64,000 nucleotides of DNA from positions 232,228 to 296,227 of the forward strand of contig NZ_PRDG01000004.1 in the NCBI RefSeq assembly GCF_017883985.1. Direction: 5' to 3'. Below are positions 14,163 through 23,944 of the stretch, piece by piece (the first letter of the stretch is position 1; each line of letters opens with the position of its first letter). The position numbers and the translations under genes are program-made. Below the pieces are notes generated by a model. That model had not been told where the DNA came from, ran no database searches, and saw nothing but the letters and a program-made list of their open reading frames with translations. The DNA comes from Streptococcus oricebi. GTDB taxonomy: Bacteria; Bacillota; Bacilli; Lactobacillales; Streptococcaceae.

Positions 14163-15101
14163 ATGTTTACAGAAGCGCTCTACCTTTATAATACTTCGTT
14201 AATCGTGCTCTACTCTGTCAGCCTGGCTCTAGCTCTAGCCACTAGCCTTAAAGAGGGAAAACGCCAGAAAAAGACCCTCTATCTGGTCCTAGCCCTCTAT
14301 TTCGCCTTCTTTATCTTGGATAATTCCATCATTTCCATGACCGAGCTCATCAGTCATTTTGCGACTAATTATAACCAACTCTTTCAAGGTACCTCCTTCA
14401 TCAAGACCTGTATCTTTCTGGTCAATAATTTCTGCCAACTCTGGCTCCTGAACTTTATCAGCAAGCAAAAGATAGCTTCCTGGGAAAGGTTCAGTCTCTT
14501 TGCTATCTTTATTTTCATGCTCCTACCTCTGCTTCCGACCTCCCCGCTCAAGGTCTATCTCTACTACCTACCCAACCAAATCCTACTCTTTTACATCGGC
14601 CTCAAAGCCCTCCTAAATAGCCAAAAGACTGCTCTTTCTCCGCTTCGAAGAGACTATCTAAAAATCATCGGAAAGCTAGCCCTTATCTTTAGCCTCCTCA
14701 TTCTGGTTGAAGATTCCATTATCATCTTTCATCTAGACCAATACAAGGCTTTCAACAGTAAAATTATCAATCGAAACCTATCAGAAGACCTCTTTTCCAT
14801 CAGTGTCTGTATCCTGAGCCTCAACTATTTCTTCCGCCATTCTCCCCTCCTGGTCACTAAGAAAAAGGAGGGGCAACCTCCATCAAAAGCCTTTTTCAAA
14901 GACTACCAACTCACCGCCAGAGAAGAAGAAGTCTGCCAGCTCCTCCTTGAGCAAAAGCGCAATCAGGAAATCGCCCAGGACCTCTATCTATCTGTCGGGA
15001 CAGTCAAGACCCATGTCCATAATATCTACATCAAGATGAATATCCGTAAAAGAGATCAACTCTTCTCCCTCTACCAAGACTTTATGGACCAAGAGGCCTA
15101 A
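14163..15101 (+). CDS. aguR: LuxR-type membrane regulator of the agmatine operon
   Basis: 312 residues with six or seven predicted transmembrane helices over residues 1-230 and a C-terminal LuxR/GerE helix-turn-helix (YQLTAREEEVCQLLLEQK, then IAQDLYLSVGTVKTHVHNIY). This architecture matches AguR of S. mutans, a membrane-embedded one-component activator that senses agmatine and/or pH and turns on aguBDAC. It is divergent from aguB. GGGAGGAAG precedes the ATG. The AAGAGGC at the stop codon starts an intrinsic terminator. Confidence 0.88.
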   Translation: MFTEALYLYNTSLIVLYSVSLALALATSLKEGKRQKKTLYLVLALYFAFFILDNSIISMTELISHFATNYNQLFQGTSFIKTCIFLVNNFCQLWLLNFISKQKIASWERFSLFAIFIFMLLPLLPTSPLKVYLYYLPNQILLFYIGLKALLNSQKTALSPLRRDYLKIIGKLALIFSLLILVEDSIIIFHLDQYKAFNSKIINRNLSEDLFSISVCILSLNYFFRHSPLLVTKKKEGQPPSKAFFKDYQLTAREEEVCQLLLEQKRNQEIAQDLYLSVGTVKTHVHNIYIKMNIRKRDQLFSLYQDFMDQEA

Positions 15102-15119
15102 GGACTGATTGCCTCTTTT
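15091..15119 (+). terminator. Terminator of aguR
   Basis: AAGAGGC and GCCTCTT arms with a 14-base spacer, then a short T run. The left arm overlaps the last aguR codons. Confidence 0.5.
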
Positions 15120-15190
15120 ATCCCAGAAAATCCCCCAAGAAATAAGCGCGACTCTTCGCTTGTTTCTTTTTTTGTGTTAAAATAGAAGGC

Positions 15191-16063
15191 ATGGACAAGA
15201 TTATTAAAACAATAGCTGAAAACGGGGCTTTTCGGGCCTACGTCTTAGATAGTAGCCAAACCGTTCGAGTCGCCCAAGAAAAACATCAGACCCAGGCCAG
15301 CTCCACCGTTGCCCTGGGCCGAACCCTAATCGCCAGCCAAATCTTAGCGGCCAATGAAAAAGGGCCAACCAAGCTAACCCTCAAGGTCTTGGGTCAAAGT
15401 TCTATCGGAGCCATCATCACTGTGGCCGATAGCCAAGGTCGCGTCAAGGGCTATGTGCAAAACCCCGGTGTTGACATTAAAAAAACAGCCACCGGTGAAG
15501 TTCTGGTCGGCCCCTTTGTCGGCCAAGGTGAATTTCTAGTGATTACTGACTATGGGACAGGCACTCCCTATCACTCTATGACTCCCCTGATTTCTGGTGA
15601 AATCGGAGAGGACCTGGCCTTTTATCTAACCGAAAGCCAGCAGACCCCTTCGGCTGTCGGCCTCAATGTCTTACTAGACCAGGAAGATAAGGTCCAGGTG
15701 GCTGGCGGTTTTCTCCTGCAAGTGCTACCGGGAGCCAAGGAAGAGGATATTGCCCGCTTTGAAAAGCGGATTGAATCCATGCCTTCAATTTCCAGCCTCC
15801 TAGCCTCCGAAGACCATATCGAGGCCCTGCTAGCAGCTATCTATGGAGATGAGCCCTATAAACGCTTGGCCGAAGAGGAGCTCCGCTTTGAGTGCGACTG
15901 TAGCAAGGAGCGTTTTATGAATGCCCTAGCTAGTCTACCGCAAGCAGACCTAGAAGAAATGAAAGAGCAGGATAAGGGCGCTGAAATCATTTGCCAATTC
16001 TGCCAAACAACCTATAACTTTGATGAAAATGACCTGGAGGAACTCATTCGTGACAAATCTTAA
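15191..16063 (+). CDS. hslO: Redox-regulated chaperone Hsp33
   Basis: 290 residues, full length. The N-terminal Hsp33 fold ([23 protein letters not shown]) is followed by the C-terminal redox switch with [10 protein letters not shown] and ICQFCQT, giving the CxC and CxxC zinc ligands. Under oxidative stress zinc is released and the protein becomes an ATP-independent holdase. GAAGG lies just upstream of the ATG. It overlaps dusB by 14 bp, the usual streptococcal gene pair. Confidence 0.96.
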   Translation: MDKIIKTIAENGAFRAYVLDSSQTVRVAQEKHQTQASSTVALGRTLIASQILAANEKGPTKLTLKVLGQSSIGAIITVADSQGRVKGYVQNPGVDIKKTATGEVLVGPFVGQGEFLVITDYGTGTPYHSMTPLISGEIGEDLAFYLTESQQTPSAVGLNVLLDQEDKVQVAGGFLLQVLPGAKEEDIARFEKRIESMPSISSLLASEDHIEALLAAIYGDEPYKRLAEEELRFECDCSKERFMNALASLPQADLEEMKEQDKGAEIICQFCQTTYNFDENDLEELIRDKS

Positions 16064-17036
16064 TCGCCCCTTTATGATTGGCAATGTTGAAATTCCCAAT
16101 CGCACCGTCCTAGCCCCCATGGCTGGCGTGACCAATTCAGCCTTTCGGACCATTGCCAAGGAGCTGGGTGCCGGCCTAGTTGTGATGGAAATGGTCTCTG
16201 ACAAGGGGATTCAATACAATAATGAAAAAACCCTCCACATGCTCCACATCGACGAGGGGGAAAATCCTGTCTCCATTCAGCTTTTCGGGAGCGATGCAGA
16301 CAGCCTAGCTCGGGCAGCCGAATTTATCCAAGAAAACACGCGCACCGATATTGTAGACATCAATATGGGCTGCCCAGTCAATAAAATCGTTAAAAATGAA
16401 GCTGGGGCCAAGTGGCTCAAGGACCCTGATAAAATCTACCATATCATCAATAAGGTCCAATCCGTCTTAGATATTCCTTTAACGGTCAAGATGCGGACAG
16501 GTTGGGCCGATAGTTCCCTAGCGGTAGAAAATGCCCTGGCTGCTGAAAGCGCTGGTGTTGCTGCCCTAGCCATGCACGGCCGAACTCGGGAACAAATGTA
16601 TACAGGTCAAGCTGACTTGGAGACTCTCCATCGGGTCTCCCAAGCCCTAACCAAGATTCCCTTTATCGCTAACGGGGATATTCGGACCGTTCAAGATGCC
16701 AAACAAAGAATCGAAGAAATCGGAGCAGATGCGGTTATGGTGGGCCGCGCAGCTATGGGCAACCCTTATATCTTCAATCAAATCAATCACTATCTGGAAA
16801 CAGGGGAAGTCCTACCAGACTTAAGCTTTGAGGACAAGATGCAAATCGCCTATGACCATCTGAGCCGCCTCGTTAAGCTCAAGGGAGAATACATCGCTAT
16901 CCGCGAGTTTCGAGGCCTAGCTCCCCACTATTTAAGAGGTACATCGGGAGCTGCCAAACTGCGGGGCAAAATCTCCCAAGCCCAGTCCCTGGCCGAAATC
17001 GAAGAACTCTTGCAAATAGAAAAAATAAAAAGCTGA
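16050..17036 (+). CDS. dusB: tRNA-dihydrouridine synthase
   Basis: 328 residues from GTG 16050, chosen because GGAGG lies nine bases upstream; in-frame ATGs further upstream fall deeper in hslO and add non-family residues. A TIM-barrel FMN enzyme with [13 protein letters not shown] at the N-terminus, the catalytic-cysteine motif [22 protein letters not shown], and [10 protein letters not shown]. It reduces uridines in the tRNA D-loop. Translationally coupled to hslO by a 14-bp overlap. DusB is the likeliest subfamily. Confidence 0.93.
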   Translation: MTNLNRPFMIGNVEIPNRTVLAPMAGVTNSAFRTIAKELGAGLVVMEMVSDKGIQYNNEKTLHMLHIDEGENPVSIQLFGSDADSLARAAEFIQENTRTDIVDINMGCPVNKIVKNEAGAKWLKDPDKIYHIINKVQSVLDIPLTVKMRTGWADSSLAVENALAAESAGVAALAMHGRTREQMYTGQADLETLHRVSQALTKIPFIANGDIRTVQDAKQRIEEIGADAVMVGRAAMGNPYIFNQINHYLETGEVLPDLSFEDKMQIAYDHLSRLVKLKGEYIAIREFRGLAPHYLRGTSGAAKLRGKISQAQSLAEIEELLQIEKIKS

Positions 17037-17052
17037 CATCAATCAGCTTTTT
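17027..17052. terminator. Bidirectional terminator between dusB and surface protein gene
   Basis: AAAGCTGA-loop-TCAGCTTT stem with A and T runs on either side. It overlaps the stop codons of the convergent genes. Confidence 0.7.
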
Positions 17053-17986
17053 TGCTTTCATCTTCAAAAAATTTTTCGAGACCAGTCTCCTTTTCTCCCA
17101 TGCCTAACTGGAAGAGGCGACCCAAATTTTTATCATCAATCTTGACTTGCCCTTCCTCGATTGTCACTTGAAAATAGAGATTGCGCAGTGAACCATAGCC
17201 CATACCATAAAGATCGACAGAACCATCTTCTTTATACCCCACTGCTGCTAGCCAGTAAAGAAATTTCGCAGCTATCCGCGGACTAACATCCTTTGTCTTG
17301 GAAGAGCTATTAGTAAACTCTGCTAATGGTTCAAAAAAAGAAGAAAAATTTGACTCATAACTTGCATGTACGAAATATTGATATTCATCAACTGTGCGAA
17401 CACCAAGCTTAAAAGTAATCTTATTTCCCTCCACCTTGTAGCCTTTCAAATTATAAGCATGAGCTCGCTGAAGTGCATTTGTATTGATTTTTAAGGCCAT
17501 GGGAGCATAGCTTTTAAGCGGATAAGACTTGCCCTGAAAGGTCAAAACATAGTCCTCTTGAATCTTGGCATGAGGGTAAGAGGTCGCCATATAGTGCCAG
17601 AGCCCCTGGTAGAGGGATCGCTCATTTTTCCGACCATTGGCCTTGATGACCGTCGTCATCTTGCTGGGGTCAATATAGGTGGCGTCCGCCAATTCTAAGG
17701 CAGCCAAAACCTGCTTGTTGGTGATGCTTTTCTTTTTCTCTTGCAGGGCTTGATAGGCTTCCTTGGCAGCCGTATCCTCTGTCGTAAAGCTGGAACCAGA
17801 ATTGGTCTCCGTCCATTTCTGCTCATAATTCTGCTCAGGACTGGTCCTTGGAACTTGCCACTTAAAGTCAGGAAGGACAGCTAAATTTTTCTCTGCCTGA
17901 AACTTCCAGATAAACCAACTAAAAGAAGCTAGAGCAAGAGCTAGGACAGTGATTAAAAGAGCCGTTTGTAGTTTATTTATTTTCAT
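17039..17986 (-). CDS. Membrane-anchored extracellular protein, unknown
   Basis: 315 residues: one N-terminal transmembrane anchor (about residues 8-28, with no lipobox cysteine), then a mostly polar extracellular region. The first part is a Ser/Thr-rich linker; the rest looks mixed alpha/beta (YVLTFQGKSYPLKSY; VTIEEGQVKIDDKNLG). No family is recognised. Its start overlaps the stop of the Nudix regulator by 4 bp, so it is the last gene of the NAD-salvage operon, although no NAD-related motif is seen. It may be coexpressed for envelope reasons. Confidence 0.65.
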   Translation of the reverse strand: MKINKLQTALLITVLALALASFSWFIWKFQAEKNLAVLPDFKWQVPRTSPEQNYEQKWTETNSGSSFTTEDTAAKEAYQALQEKKKSITNKQVLAALELADATYIDPSKMTTVIKANGRKNERSLYQGLWHYMATSYPHAKIQEDYVLTFQGKSYPLKSYAPMALKINTNALQRAHAYNLKGYKVEGNKITFKLGVRTVDEYQYFVHASYESNFSSFFEPLAEFTNSSSKTKDVSPRIAAKFLYWLAAVGYKEDGSVDLYGMGYGSLRNLYFQVTIEEGQVKIDDKNLGRLFQLGMGEKETGLEKFFEDESKKAD

Positions 17987-18765
17987 ATATCTCTCTTCAA
18001 GCGATAGACCTTCTTGGGTTTTTTCTTGGGAACCCGCTTGACGCCTGCCTCCTCAACAAAGTCCTTATACTTGACGAGGAAGTTATTGCTGACGATGGGG
18101 CGGCGAGAGCTGATGGTATTGACCAAATCGGTCGCCTCATAAACAGTAAAAGGCTCCTCTAATAGATAAAGGAAGGTCGGATTCCAGTCTAGCCTGCCCT
18201 GGATACGTCTCATAGACTCCTGGATAATCTGGTAGTGGTCAAAGGCAAAATCCTCTGCCGTCAATTCCCGTCCCTCTAAGCTACAGCTCGCTTTTTTAAA
18301 GTCTACATCTAAGAATAGGACTTCCTTGGCATCATCACCAGCCTCTACTTCCTCTATGGCCTCCTTGGGCAGATAGACCAGATGGGCAATCGTGATGACC
18401 CAGCCCCGCGGGTCCCGCTGGGGACTGGATACAGTCATCAACTGCTCAACCTTCTCTCTTGGAATGATTAGATTGACCTCCTCCTTGACCTCACGAATGC
18501 AGGCCTCATAGGCATCTTCTGTCTTTTCTAAAAATCCTCCAACCAGGGCAAAGCGATTTTGATAAGGATGGGCTCTTCGCTTGATAACTAGCAACTTCAT
18601 CTGCCCTTCTACAAAGCAGTAGGCCACCATGTCTGCTGTCACACTAGGCCTCTCATACTTGGGCAAATCCTGCTTTTGGTACCAGCTTAAAAATTCAGCC
18701 TCGCTGGCTCTGGTTTCATAGTATTCTTTTTCTGACATGCCTGAACTTAGGTCACGCTTAGTCAT
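17983..18765 (-). CDS. nrtR: NrtR-like Nudix regulator of NAD metabolism
   Basis: 260 residues from ATG 18765 (AAGGA six bases upstream). The N-terminal half is a Nudix domain with GGFLEKTEDAYE and REVKEEVNL, close to the Nudix box but with Asn in place of the usual late Gly. The C-terminal half fits the winged-helix domain of NrtR (EPFTVYEATDLVNTI, then SNNFLVKY and a basic tail). NrtR proteins bind ADP-ribose and repress NAD genes; some keep ADP-ribose pyrophosphatase activity. Context with pnuC and nadR supports this strongly. A pure ADP-ribose hydrolase is the alternative. Confidence 0.8.
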   Translation of the reverse strand: MTKRDLSSGMSEKEYYETRASEAEFLSWYQKQDLPKYERPSVTADMVAYCFVEGQMKLLVIKRRAHPYQNRFALVGGFLEKTEDAYEACIREVKEEVNLIIPREKVEQLMTVSSPQRDPRGWVITIAHLVYLPKEAIEEVEAGDDAKEVLFLDVDFKKASCSLEGRELTAEDFAFDHYQIIQESMRRIQGRLDWNPTFLYLLEEPFTVYEATDLVNTISSRRPIVSNNFLVKYKDFVEEAGVKRVPKKKPKKVYRLKRDI

Positions 18766-18767
18766 GG

Positions 18768-19544
18768 TTAATCCTTTCTTTTTAAAGCCTTGGTCCATTG
18801 GTACCAACCGACCAGGCTATTGATTGTATAAACCCAGTACATGCCCTGGATATGGAGATTGCTGCCCCACCAGAGATAGATACTGAAGAGATTGGTCGCA
18901 ATCCAGAAAAGCCACTGCTCCCGATAAAGGCGGGTCATTAAGAGCTGACCGACACCATTGGTTGCATCTGTCACACTGTCCCTAAAAGGCCTGTGACTAC
19001 CAATACTTTGATAGGCAAAGCCCATACCAAGCCAGATAAGAGCTGTCAAGGCCAGGTACTTGAGCCAGTCCAACCAGCCCAGACGCTTGGCCTCAAAATG
19101 ACTTTCTTCTTGAGGCTGACCATTGATTCGGTTAGAGAGCCAGGTATAAAGACCGATAGGCTGCATGACAAAGAAGTAAATGGTAGTTAGCACCTCTCCA
19201 TAAAAGCTGGCCTTAAAAGAGAGAATCAGGTAAATAGCTGAATTTAAGGCCCCAAATAGATAATTGCTGGCCCTTCCTTCAGCAACTAATATCACACAGA
19301 CAATCCCTGTCCAAGAGGCAAAGAGACCCAGCCAGTCATGCTCAGCTCCCTGTTGACTAAACTCCAAGAATAAGGGAGCACTAGAGAGCAAGATGAGATA
19401 GAACCACTGGAGTAGGCTACGATTACAAAAGAGATCCCGATAGAGGAGCTTTAAAATCCCTCTGAGACCAATCTCCCTGGCTGCTCGGTGAACATTTTGA
19501 TAATTCCTGCTTAAGGTGCTTAGTTTTTCTTTTATGCTTAACAT
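18768..19544 (-). CDS. pnuC: Nicotinamide riboside/mononucleotide transporter PnuC
   Basis: 258 residues with a basic N-terminus and about seven hydrophobic helices. PnuC signatures include EGRASNYLFGALNSAIYL and the aromatic WLFWIATNLFSIYLWW region. It facilitates uptake of nicotinamide riboside, which the neighbouring NadR kinase traps and converts to NAD. It lies 20 bp after nadR and directly before the Nudix regulator, in one operon. Confidence 0.92.
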   Translation of the reverse strand: MLSIKEKLSTLSRNYQNVHRAAREIGLRGILKLLYRDLFCNRSLLQWFYLILLSSAPLFLEFSQQGAEHDWLGLFASWTGIVCVILVAEGRASNYLFGALNSAIYLILSFKASFYGEVLTTIYFFVMQPIGLYTWLSNRINGQPQEESHFEAKRLGWLDWLKYLALTALIWLGMGFAYQSIGSHRPFRDSVTDATNGVGQLLMTRLYREQWLFWIATNLFSIYLWWGSNLHIQGMYWVYTINSLVGWYQWTKALKRKD

Positions 19545-19564
19545 CTATTTTACCACTTTCTACT

Positions 19565-20623
19565 TTAATCTGCTTGATAAATTTGCTCAATGGCAGTCTT
19601 AGCTGCCTGATAATTTCCTAGGTAGTCACTAGCCAGATAAACCAGGGGAATATCAGCTAGATAGTCACTTTTTAATCCTTCCAAATAGTTAGAAAAGTCC
19701 TCACGAATCTGGTCATCAGCCATGGTCATATCTCGAAAACCATCATTGACATAAGAGCCGACTGGCTTGATGAAAAGAATCAAGTCCCACTTTTCCTTGG
19801 CCAGAATACTGGCGAAGAGATGATCAAAGGTCTGGCTCTCTTCGCTAGGCTCTAGCTCATTTTCCAAATAGTAGTCATAATAAGCCTTGGTAACCAAGGA
19901 ATTAGTATCTGCGATAACCAGGCCCCGATTGACCGGACTATCGATCAGCTGGGAGGTCTGGGCATACTGACCCAAGAGGAGATAGTAATAGTCCTTGGCC
20001 GTCAGTTCATCATCACGAACATTGTTTTGTAGTTGATACTCTCTGGCGTATTCTAGACTGACTGGCGCATCATAGAAACGCCCCAAGTCCTTGGCCAGAG
20101 TTGTTTTCCCATTGCTAGCACTTCCGATAATCAGGACCTTTTTTGTAAACTGCCGCCGAAAGGCCTGGGCCATGTACTTCCAATATTTGACCGGCTGCTC
20201 TCGAATCATGCTAGCTGAAATTCCAAACTGTCTTTCCTCTAGAACGGAGCGAAAGCCCCGCTTGGCCAATTCCTTCTGGTAATCGGCTTCAGCCACAAAG
20301 AAGACCAAGTCCTCCTCGTCTGCCTGATAAGCTATCATCTCTAAGAGCCGATTTAACCAAGCCTCCCAGCCTTGGGGATAGCGAGGCAGGTCCGTTTCAT
20401 CTAGACGATAGACCTCGGTCAAGTCATCATCGGCAAAGGTCTCCCGAATATAGCGAAAACGCTTTTGTAGATTGAGCCCAACCGTCTCTCCCCGATCTCC
20501 CTCATAGCCCGAAACGATTACCCTGACCTTATCATATTGCCGCTTGGCCTTTTGAATCAAGTCAATATGCCCCTGATGTAGGGGAGCAAAGGTTCCAAAG
20601 ACAACCGCAATTTCTTTCTTCAT
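19565..20623 (-). CDS. nadR: Bifunctional NMN adenylyltransferase / ribosylnicotinamide kinase
   Basis: 352 residues. N-terminal nucleotidyltransferase domain with FGTFAPLHQGHIDLI (HxGH-type) and ISASMIRE; C-terminal P-loop kinase domain with GSASNGKTTLAKDL (about residue 175). It lacks the N-terminal helix-turn-helix of enterobacterial NadR, as is usual in lactic acid bacteria, so it is an enzyme and not a repressor. It makes NMN and then NAD from imported nicotinamide riboside. First gene of the salvage operon, behind a near-consensus promoter. Confidence 0.93.
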   Translation of the reverse strand: MKKEIAVVFGTFAPLHQGHIDLIQKAKRQYDKVRVIVSGYEGDRGETVGLNLQKRFRYIRETFADDDLTEVYRLDETDLPRYPQGWEAWLNRLLEMIAYQADEEDLVFFVAEADYQKELAKRGFRSVLEERQFGISASMIREQPVKYWKYMAQAFRRQFTKKVLIIGSASNGKTTLAKDLGRFYDAPVSLEYAREYQLQNNVRDDELTAKDYYYLLLGQYAQTSQLIDSPVNRGLVIADTNSLVTKAYYDYYLENELEPSEESQTFDHLFASILAKEKWDLILFIKPVGSYVNDGFRDMTMADDQIREDFSNYLEGLKSDYLADIPLVYLASDYLGNYQAAKTAIEQIYQAD

Positions 20624-20669
20624 TTTATTTCCACCTTTTTATTGTTTTTTATAAATGCTCTATGTTTTT

Positions 20670-20697
20670 ATTATAAACTATAAATTTATTTTGTCAA
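20670..20697 (-). promoter_or_regulatory. Promoter of NAD-salvage operon, with possible operator
   Basis: TTGACA and TATAAT spaced 16 bp. The -10 overlaps an inverted repeat TTATA-GTT-TATAA. Copies of a TTTTTATAAA-like motif also occur at 20645 and 20701. These are candidate NrtR sites; repression by NrtR is inferred. Confidence 0.65.
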
Positions 20698-20791
20698 GGG
20701 TTTTTATAAAAAAATATAAAAATATTTTCTAATCATAATTATCCGTCTAAAGAAAGTGACTGTCTCAGGACCTTGCAAGCGAGACAGACTA

Positions 20792-20819
20792 AAAACCAAT
20801 CCCTTCAAGGATTGGTTTT
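20792..20819 (-). terminator. Terminator of ctsR-clpC
   Basis: AAAACCAATCC and GGATTGGTTTT arms around a six-base loop, 20 bp after the clpC stop. Confidence 0.75.
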
Positions 20820-20839
20820 ACTGTTATATTTTAAGGGTC

Positions 20840-23284
20840 CTAGGCCTGGACTAGGTCTGCTTGTTTAAAGCTTAATTGACCAGCTTTTAGGCCGATTTTT
20901 AATTGACTTTCTGGCTTGAGTTCACCTGAAAGAAGGAGTTCAGCCAGCCTGTCTTCCACCTCTGTCTGAATCAATCTGCGCAAGGGTCTTGCCCCCATTT
21001 CTGGATCGTAGCCAGCCTGGGCCAGCCATTTGAGGGCACTAGTTTGGAACTTAAGTTCAATTCCTTGCTCAGCCAAGCTAGCAACCAGTGGCTGTACCAT
21101 GATTTTCACAACCTCTTGCATATTTTCGCTAGTTAAGCTATGGAAGACCACCTTTTCATCAATCCGATTGATAAATTCTGGTCGGTAGGCTTTCTTCAAT
21201 TCTTCCAGGATGCGTTTTTCCATATTTTCATGGTCAAAGCGCAAATCCTTGGCCCCAAAACCAACCGTCTTGTCATCACGCAGGCTAGTTGCACCTAGAT
21301 TGCTGGTCATAATGATGATGGTATTAGAGAAGTCAACCTTACGCCCCTTGCTATCCGTCAAGACACCGTCATCCAAGACCTGCAAGAGAACATTGAAAAT
21401 ATCTGGGTGAGCCTTTTCCACCTCATCAAAAAGCAGGACGGAATAAGGTTTGTTGCGCACCTTCTCGGTCAACTCTCCCCCTTCTTCATAGCCCACATAG
21501 CCCGGAGGGGCTCCATTTAGACGGGAGGCAGCAAATTTCTCCATATACTCGCTCATATCAAAGCGAATCAAGGCAGACTCATCATCGAAAAGGACCTGGG
21601 CCAAGGCCTTGGCCAGCTCGGTCTTACCGACTCCGGTAGGCCCCAAAAACATAAAGGAACCAATCGGCCGCTTGCTGGTCCGAATACCAGATTGGTTGCG
21701 CCGAATTGCCCGGCTAATAGCTGAAATGGCCTGGTCTTGCCCAATCACCCGCTTGTGGAGCTCCTTCTCCAAGTTCAGATACTTCTTGGCATCTGTCTGG
21801 CTAAGCTTTTGGACAGGAATGCCAGATAGGCGACTGAGAGTGGTCAGAATATCCCCTGCTTCTACCTTTAGTTTGAAGCTAGGAGTCTTTTCTTCCTTGG
21901 CCAAGAGACTAGCTACTCGACCAAATTGCCCCGCCATCAAGGCCTCATCTGCCGGGCTCAGATCTTTTTCAATATAGGTTTCTGGATTTTTATTTTGCAC
22001 AGTAGCACTGGCCTCATCCAAAAGATCGATAGCCGAGTCTGGTAACTGCTTGCTGGTTAAATAGCGGTGGGCATACTTAACAGCTGTTTCGATAGCATGG
22101 TCACTAATTTTAACCTTATGGTGCTGTTCATAGCTCTCCTTGAGCCCCTGTAAAATCAAGATACTATCACTAACACTGGGTTCTTCAATGCTAATCTTAG
22201 CAAAGCGACGAGAAAGGGCTGCATCTCTTTCGATATGCTTTTGGTACTCTTCCTGGGTGGTAGCCCCAACCGTCCTTAGAGTTCCACGAGCTAGGGCCGG
22301 TTTGAGGATATTAGCAGCATCCAGCGTAGAATCGATACCCGAACCAGAGCCCATAATGGTATGCAATTCATCGATGAAGAGAATGACATGCCCGTCCTCT
22401 TCAATATCATTGATGATATTGTTCATCCGCTCCTCAAAGTCTCCCCTGAAACGAGTCCCAGCTACCACATTCATCAAATCCAACTCCAATACCCGCATCC
22501 TGGCTAGTTCGCCCGGCACATCACCGCTAGCCACTCTTTGGGCCAAGCCTAAAGCTAGGGCGGTCTTTCCGACCCCAGCATCGCCGACTAGGACTGGATT
22601 ATTCTTGGTCTTACGACTTAAGATTTGGAGCATCCGAGAAATTTCTTGTTCCCGACCAATGACCGGCTCAAGCTGGCCACTACGAGCCAATTCAGTCAAG
22701 TCCCGGGTATAGTCCTCTAGACCTCCACTGGTCGAAGCCGGCATGCCCATCATATTAGCCATAGTTTGCTTGGCTGCCGCCGTATTCTTATTGAGATTGC
22801 GCAGGGCCTTTAGCTCTTCCTTGCCCCAACCCGCCCTATGTTCTAGGTTTTTCCGTAAATCGGCAATTCGGGTAACCCCTTCCTTGTCCTCATAGCTAAA
22901 GCCAGTAAATTCTAAGATGCGAGCAGCTAGAGTCCCTCTATCAAGAATCATGGCCAAAAGCAGGTGCTCGGTTCCTAGTTTCTTGGCATGAGTTGCTTCA
23001 GCCATCGCCCCAGCCCTGGCAAAGAGCTCTTCCAAACGGTGGGAAAAGGGTAAAATATCAAAGTGTCCTTCTTTTTGATAGGCCTTACCTGTGATATGAA
23101 AGGCTGCCACTTCAAAATCATCTACTTCCAAAGGATAGTCATTTAAGACAGAACCTGCCACGCTATAGGGATTATTGGCCATAGCAATCAGCAAGTGCCA
23201 AGATTCTAAATAGGAGGTCTCAAAATGACCAGCCAAAAGTTGGGCTGCTTCTAGACTCTCTATTAGTGCTTTTGAATGTTTCAT
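20840..23284 (-). CDS. clpC: ATP-dependent Clp protease ATP-binding subunit ClpC
   Basis: 814 residues: Clp_N double repeat (about 1-140), AAA-1 with Walker A GDAGVGKTA and Walker B VILFIDELH, a short middle region, AAA-2 with GPTGVGKTE and VLLFDEVEKAH, the ClpP-contact loop TVGFG near residue 675, and a C-terminal D2-small domain. It is a Hsp100 unfoldase that feeds ClpP and works with MecA-type adaptors. It follows ctsR by 5 bp in the same operon, the standard class III heat-shock arrangement, so CtsR repression applies. Confidence 0.95.
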   Translation of the reverse strand: MKHSKALIESLEAAQLLAGHFETSYLESWHLLIAMANNPYSVAGSVLNDYPLEVDDFEVAAFHITGKAYQKEGHFDILPFSHRLEELFARAGAMAEATHAKKLGTEHLLLAMILDRGTLAARILEFTGFSYEDKEGVTRIADLRKNLEHRAGWGKEELKALRNLNKNTAAAKQTMANMMGMPASTSGGLEDYTRDLTELARSGQLEPVIGREQEISRMLQILSRKTKNNPVLVGDAGVGKTALALGLAQRVASGDVPGELARMRVLELDLMNVVAGTRFRGDFEERMNNIINDIEEDGHVILFIDELHTIMGSGSGIDSTLDAANILKPALARGTLRTVGATTQEEYQKHIERDAALSRRFAKISIEEPSVSDSILILQGLKESYEQHHKVKISDHAIETAVKYAHRYLTSKQLPDSAIDLLDEASATVQNKNPETYIEKDLSPADEALMAGQFGRVASLLAKEEKTPSFKLKVEAGDILTTLSRLSGIPVQKLSQTDAKKYLNLEKELHKRVIGQDQAISAISRAIRRNQSGIRTSKRPIGSFMFLGPTGVGKTELAKALAQVLFDDESALIRFDMSEYMEKFAASRLNGAPPGYVGYEEGGELTEKVRNKPYSVLLFDEVEKAHPDIFNVLLQVLDDGVLTDSKGRKVDFSNTIIIMTSNLGATSLRDDKTVGFGAKDLRFDHENMEKRILEELKKAYRPEFINRIDEKVVFHSLTSENMQEVVKIMVQPLVASLAEQGIELKFQTSALKWLAQAGYDPEMGARPLRRLIQTEVEDRLAELLLSGELKPESQLKIGLKAGQLSFKQADLVQA

Positions 23285-23289
23285 CTTCT

Positions 23290-23745
23290 TTATCCTTTTC
23301 TATCCAGTTGTTGTAGTAATTTTCTCAAAATATTGGCCCGTAAATAAGGAGCATCCTGCCCCAAGACCTGGTCGCTAGTTGTAGCCAAAAAAAGGTTGCC
23401 CTCACGCTCTGTCATCAAATTCTCGTCAAATAAAAGCTGAATAAGATCCGCAAAGACCTGCTGGCTGATTCGCTCTCCTAGATTGTCTAGCAAATCACAG
23501 AGCATCTGGTGCTTGTTGGAGAAGGTCACCTTGCCAATCCGGATATAGCCTCCGCCTCCCCGCTTACTCTCGACAATATAGCCTCGACTTTCAGTAAAAC
23601 GAGTCTTAATCACATAGTTAATCTGACTTGGCACCACCTGAAAAACATCCGCAAGCTCACTTCTCTTTAACTCTGCAATACCTGACTGGGCCAAAATCGC
23701 CTTGATGTATTCTTCTATACTATCCGATGTGTTTTTAATACCCAT
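23290..23745 (-). CDS. ctsR: Class III stress repressor CtsR
   Basis: 151 residues. The start is the ATG at 23745 (MGIKNTSDSIEEYIK), with AAGGA six bases upstream; a longer in-frame start lacks this. N-terminal winged helix (VPSQINYVIKTRF) and the glycine-rich wing ESKRGGGGYIRI are diagnostic of CtsR. It represses clp genes and is inactivated by heat. An autoregulatory CtsR box sits just upstream. Confidence 0.95.
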   Translation of the reverse strand: MGIKNTSDSIEEYIKAILAQSGIAELKRSELADVFQVVPSQINYVIKTRFTESRGYIVESKRGGGGYIRIGKVTFSNKHQMLCDLLDNLGERISQQVFADLIQLLFDENLMTEREGNLFLATTSDQVLGQDAPYLRANILRKLLQQLDRKG

Positions 23746-23761
23746 GGCAATCCTTTCTGAC

Positions 23762-23787
23762 ATTGACTATCTTTGACTAATATTATA
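23762..23787 (-). promoter_or_regulatory. CtsR operator and -10 of ctsR-clpC
   Basis: Minus-strand AGTCAAA-GAT-AGTCAAT matches the CtsR direct heptad repeat (RGTCAAA-N3-RGTCAAA) with one or two mismatches. TATAAT at 23782-23787 lies three bases upstream, so the box covers the transcription start. Confidence 0.85.
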
Positions 23788-23944
23788 CCGAAAAATCAGC
23801 TTTTTTAAAAGGAAAAAAGACCATTTAGTCAGGGAAATTCCAGAGCAATTCCTTTCCCCTCCTCCAATAAGTCTGCCTTATTTTTCCTGGCAAGCAAAAC
23901 TCGCAAGAATCCTCTTCCAACAAGAGCCTAGCTATTATCAAAAA

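Noticed and set aside
20840..23284. ClpE or ClpB identity
   Set aside because: There is no N-terminal zinc finger (ClpE) and no long coiled-coil middle domain (ClpB); the ctsR partner and ClpP loop fit ClpC.
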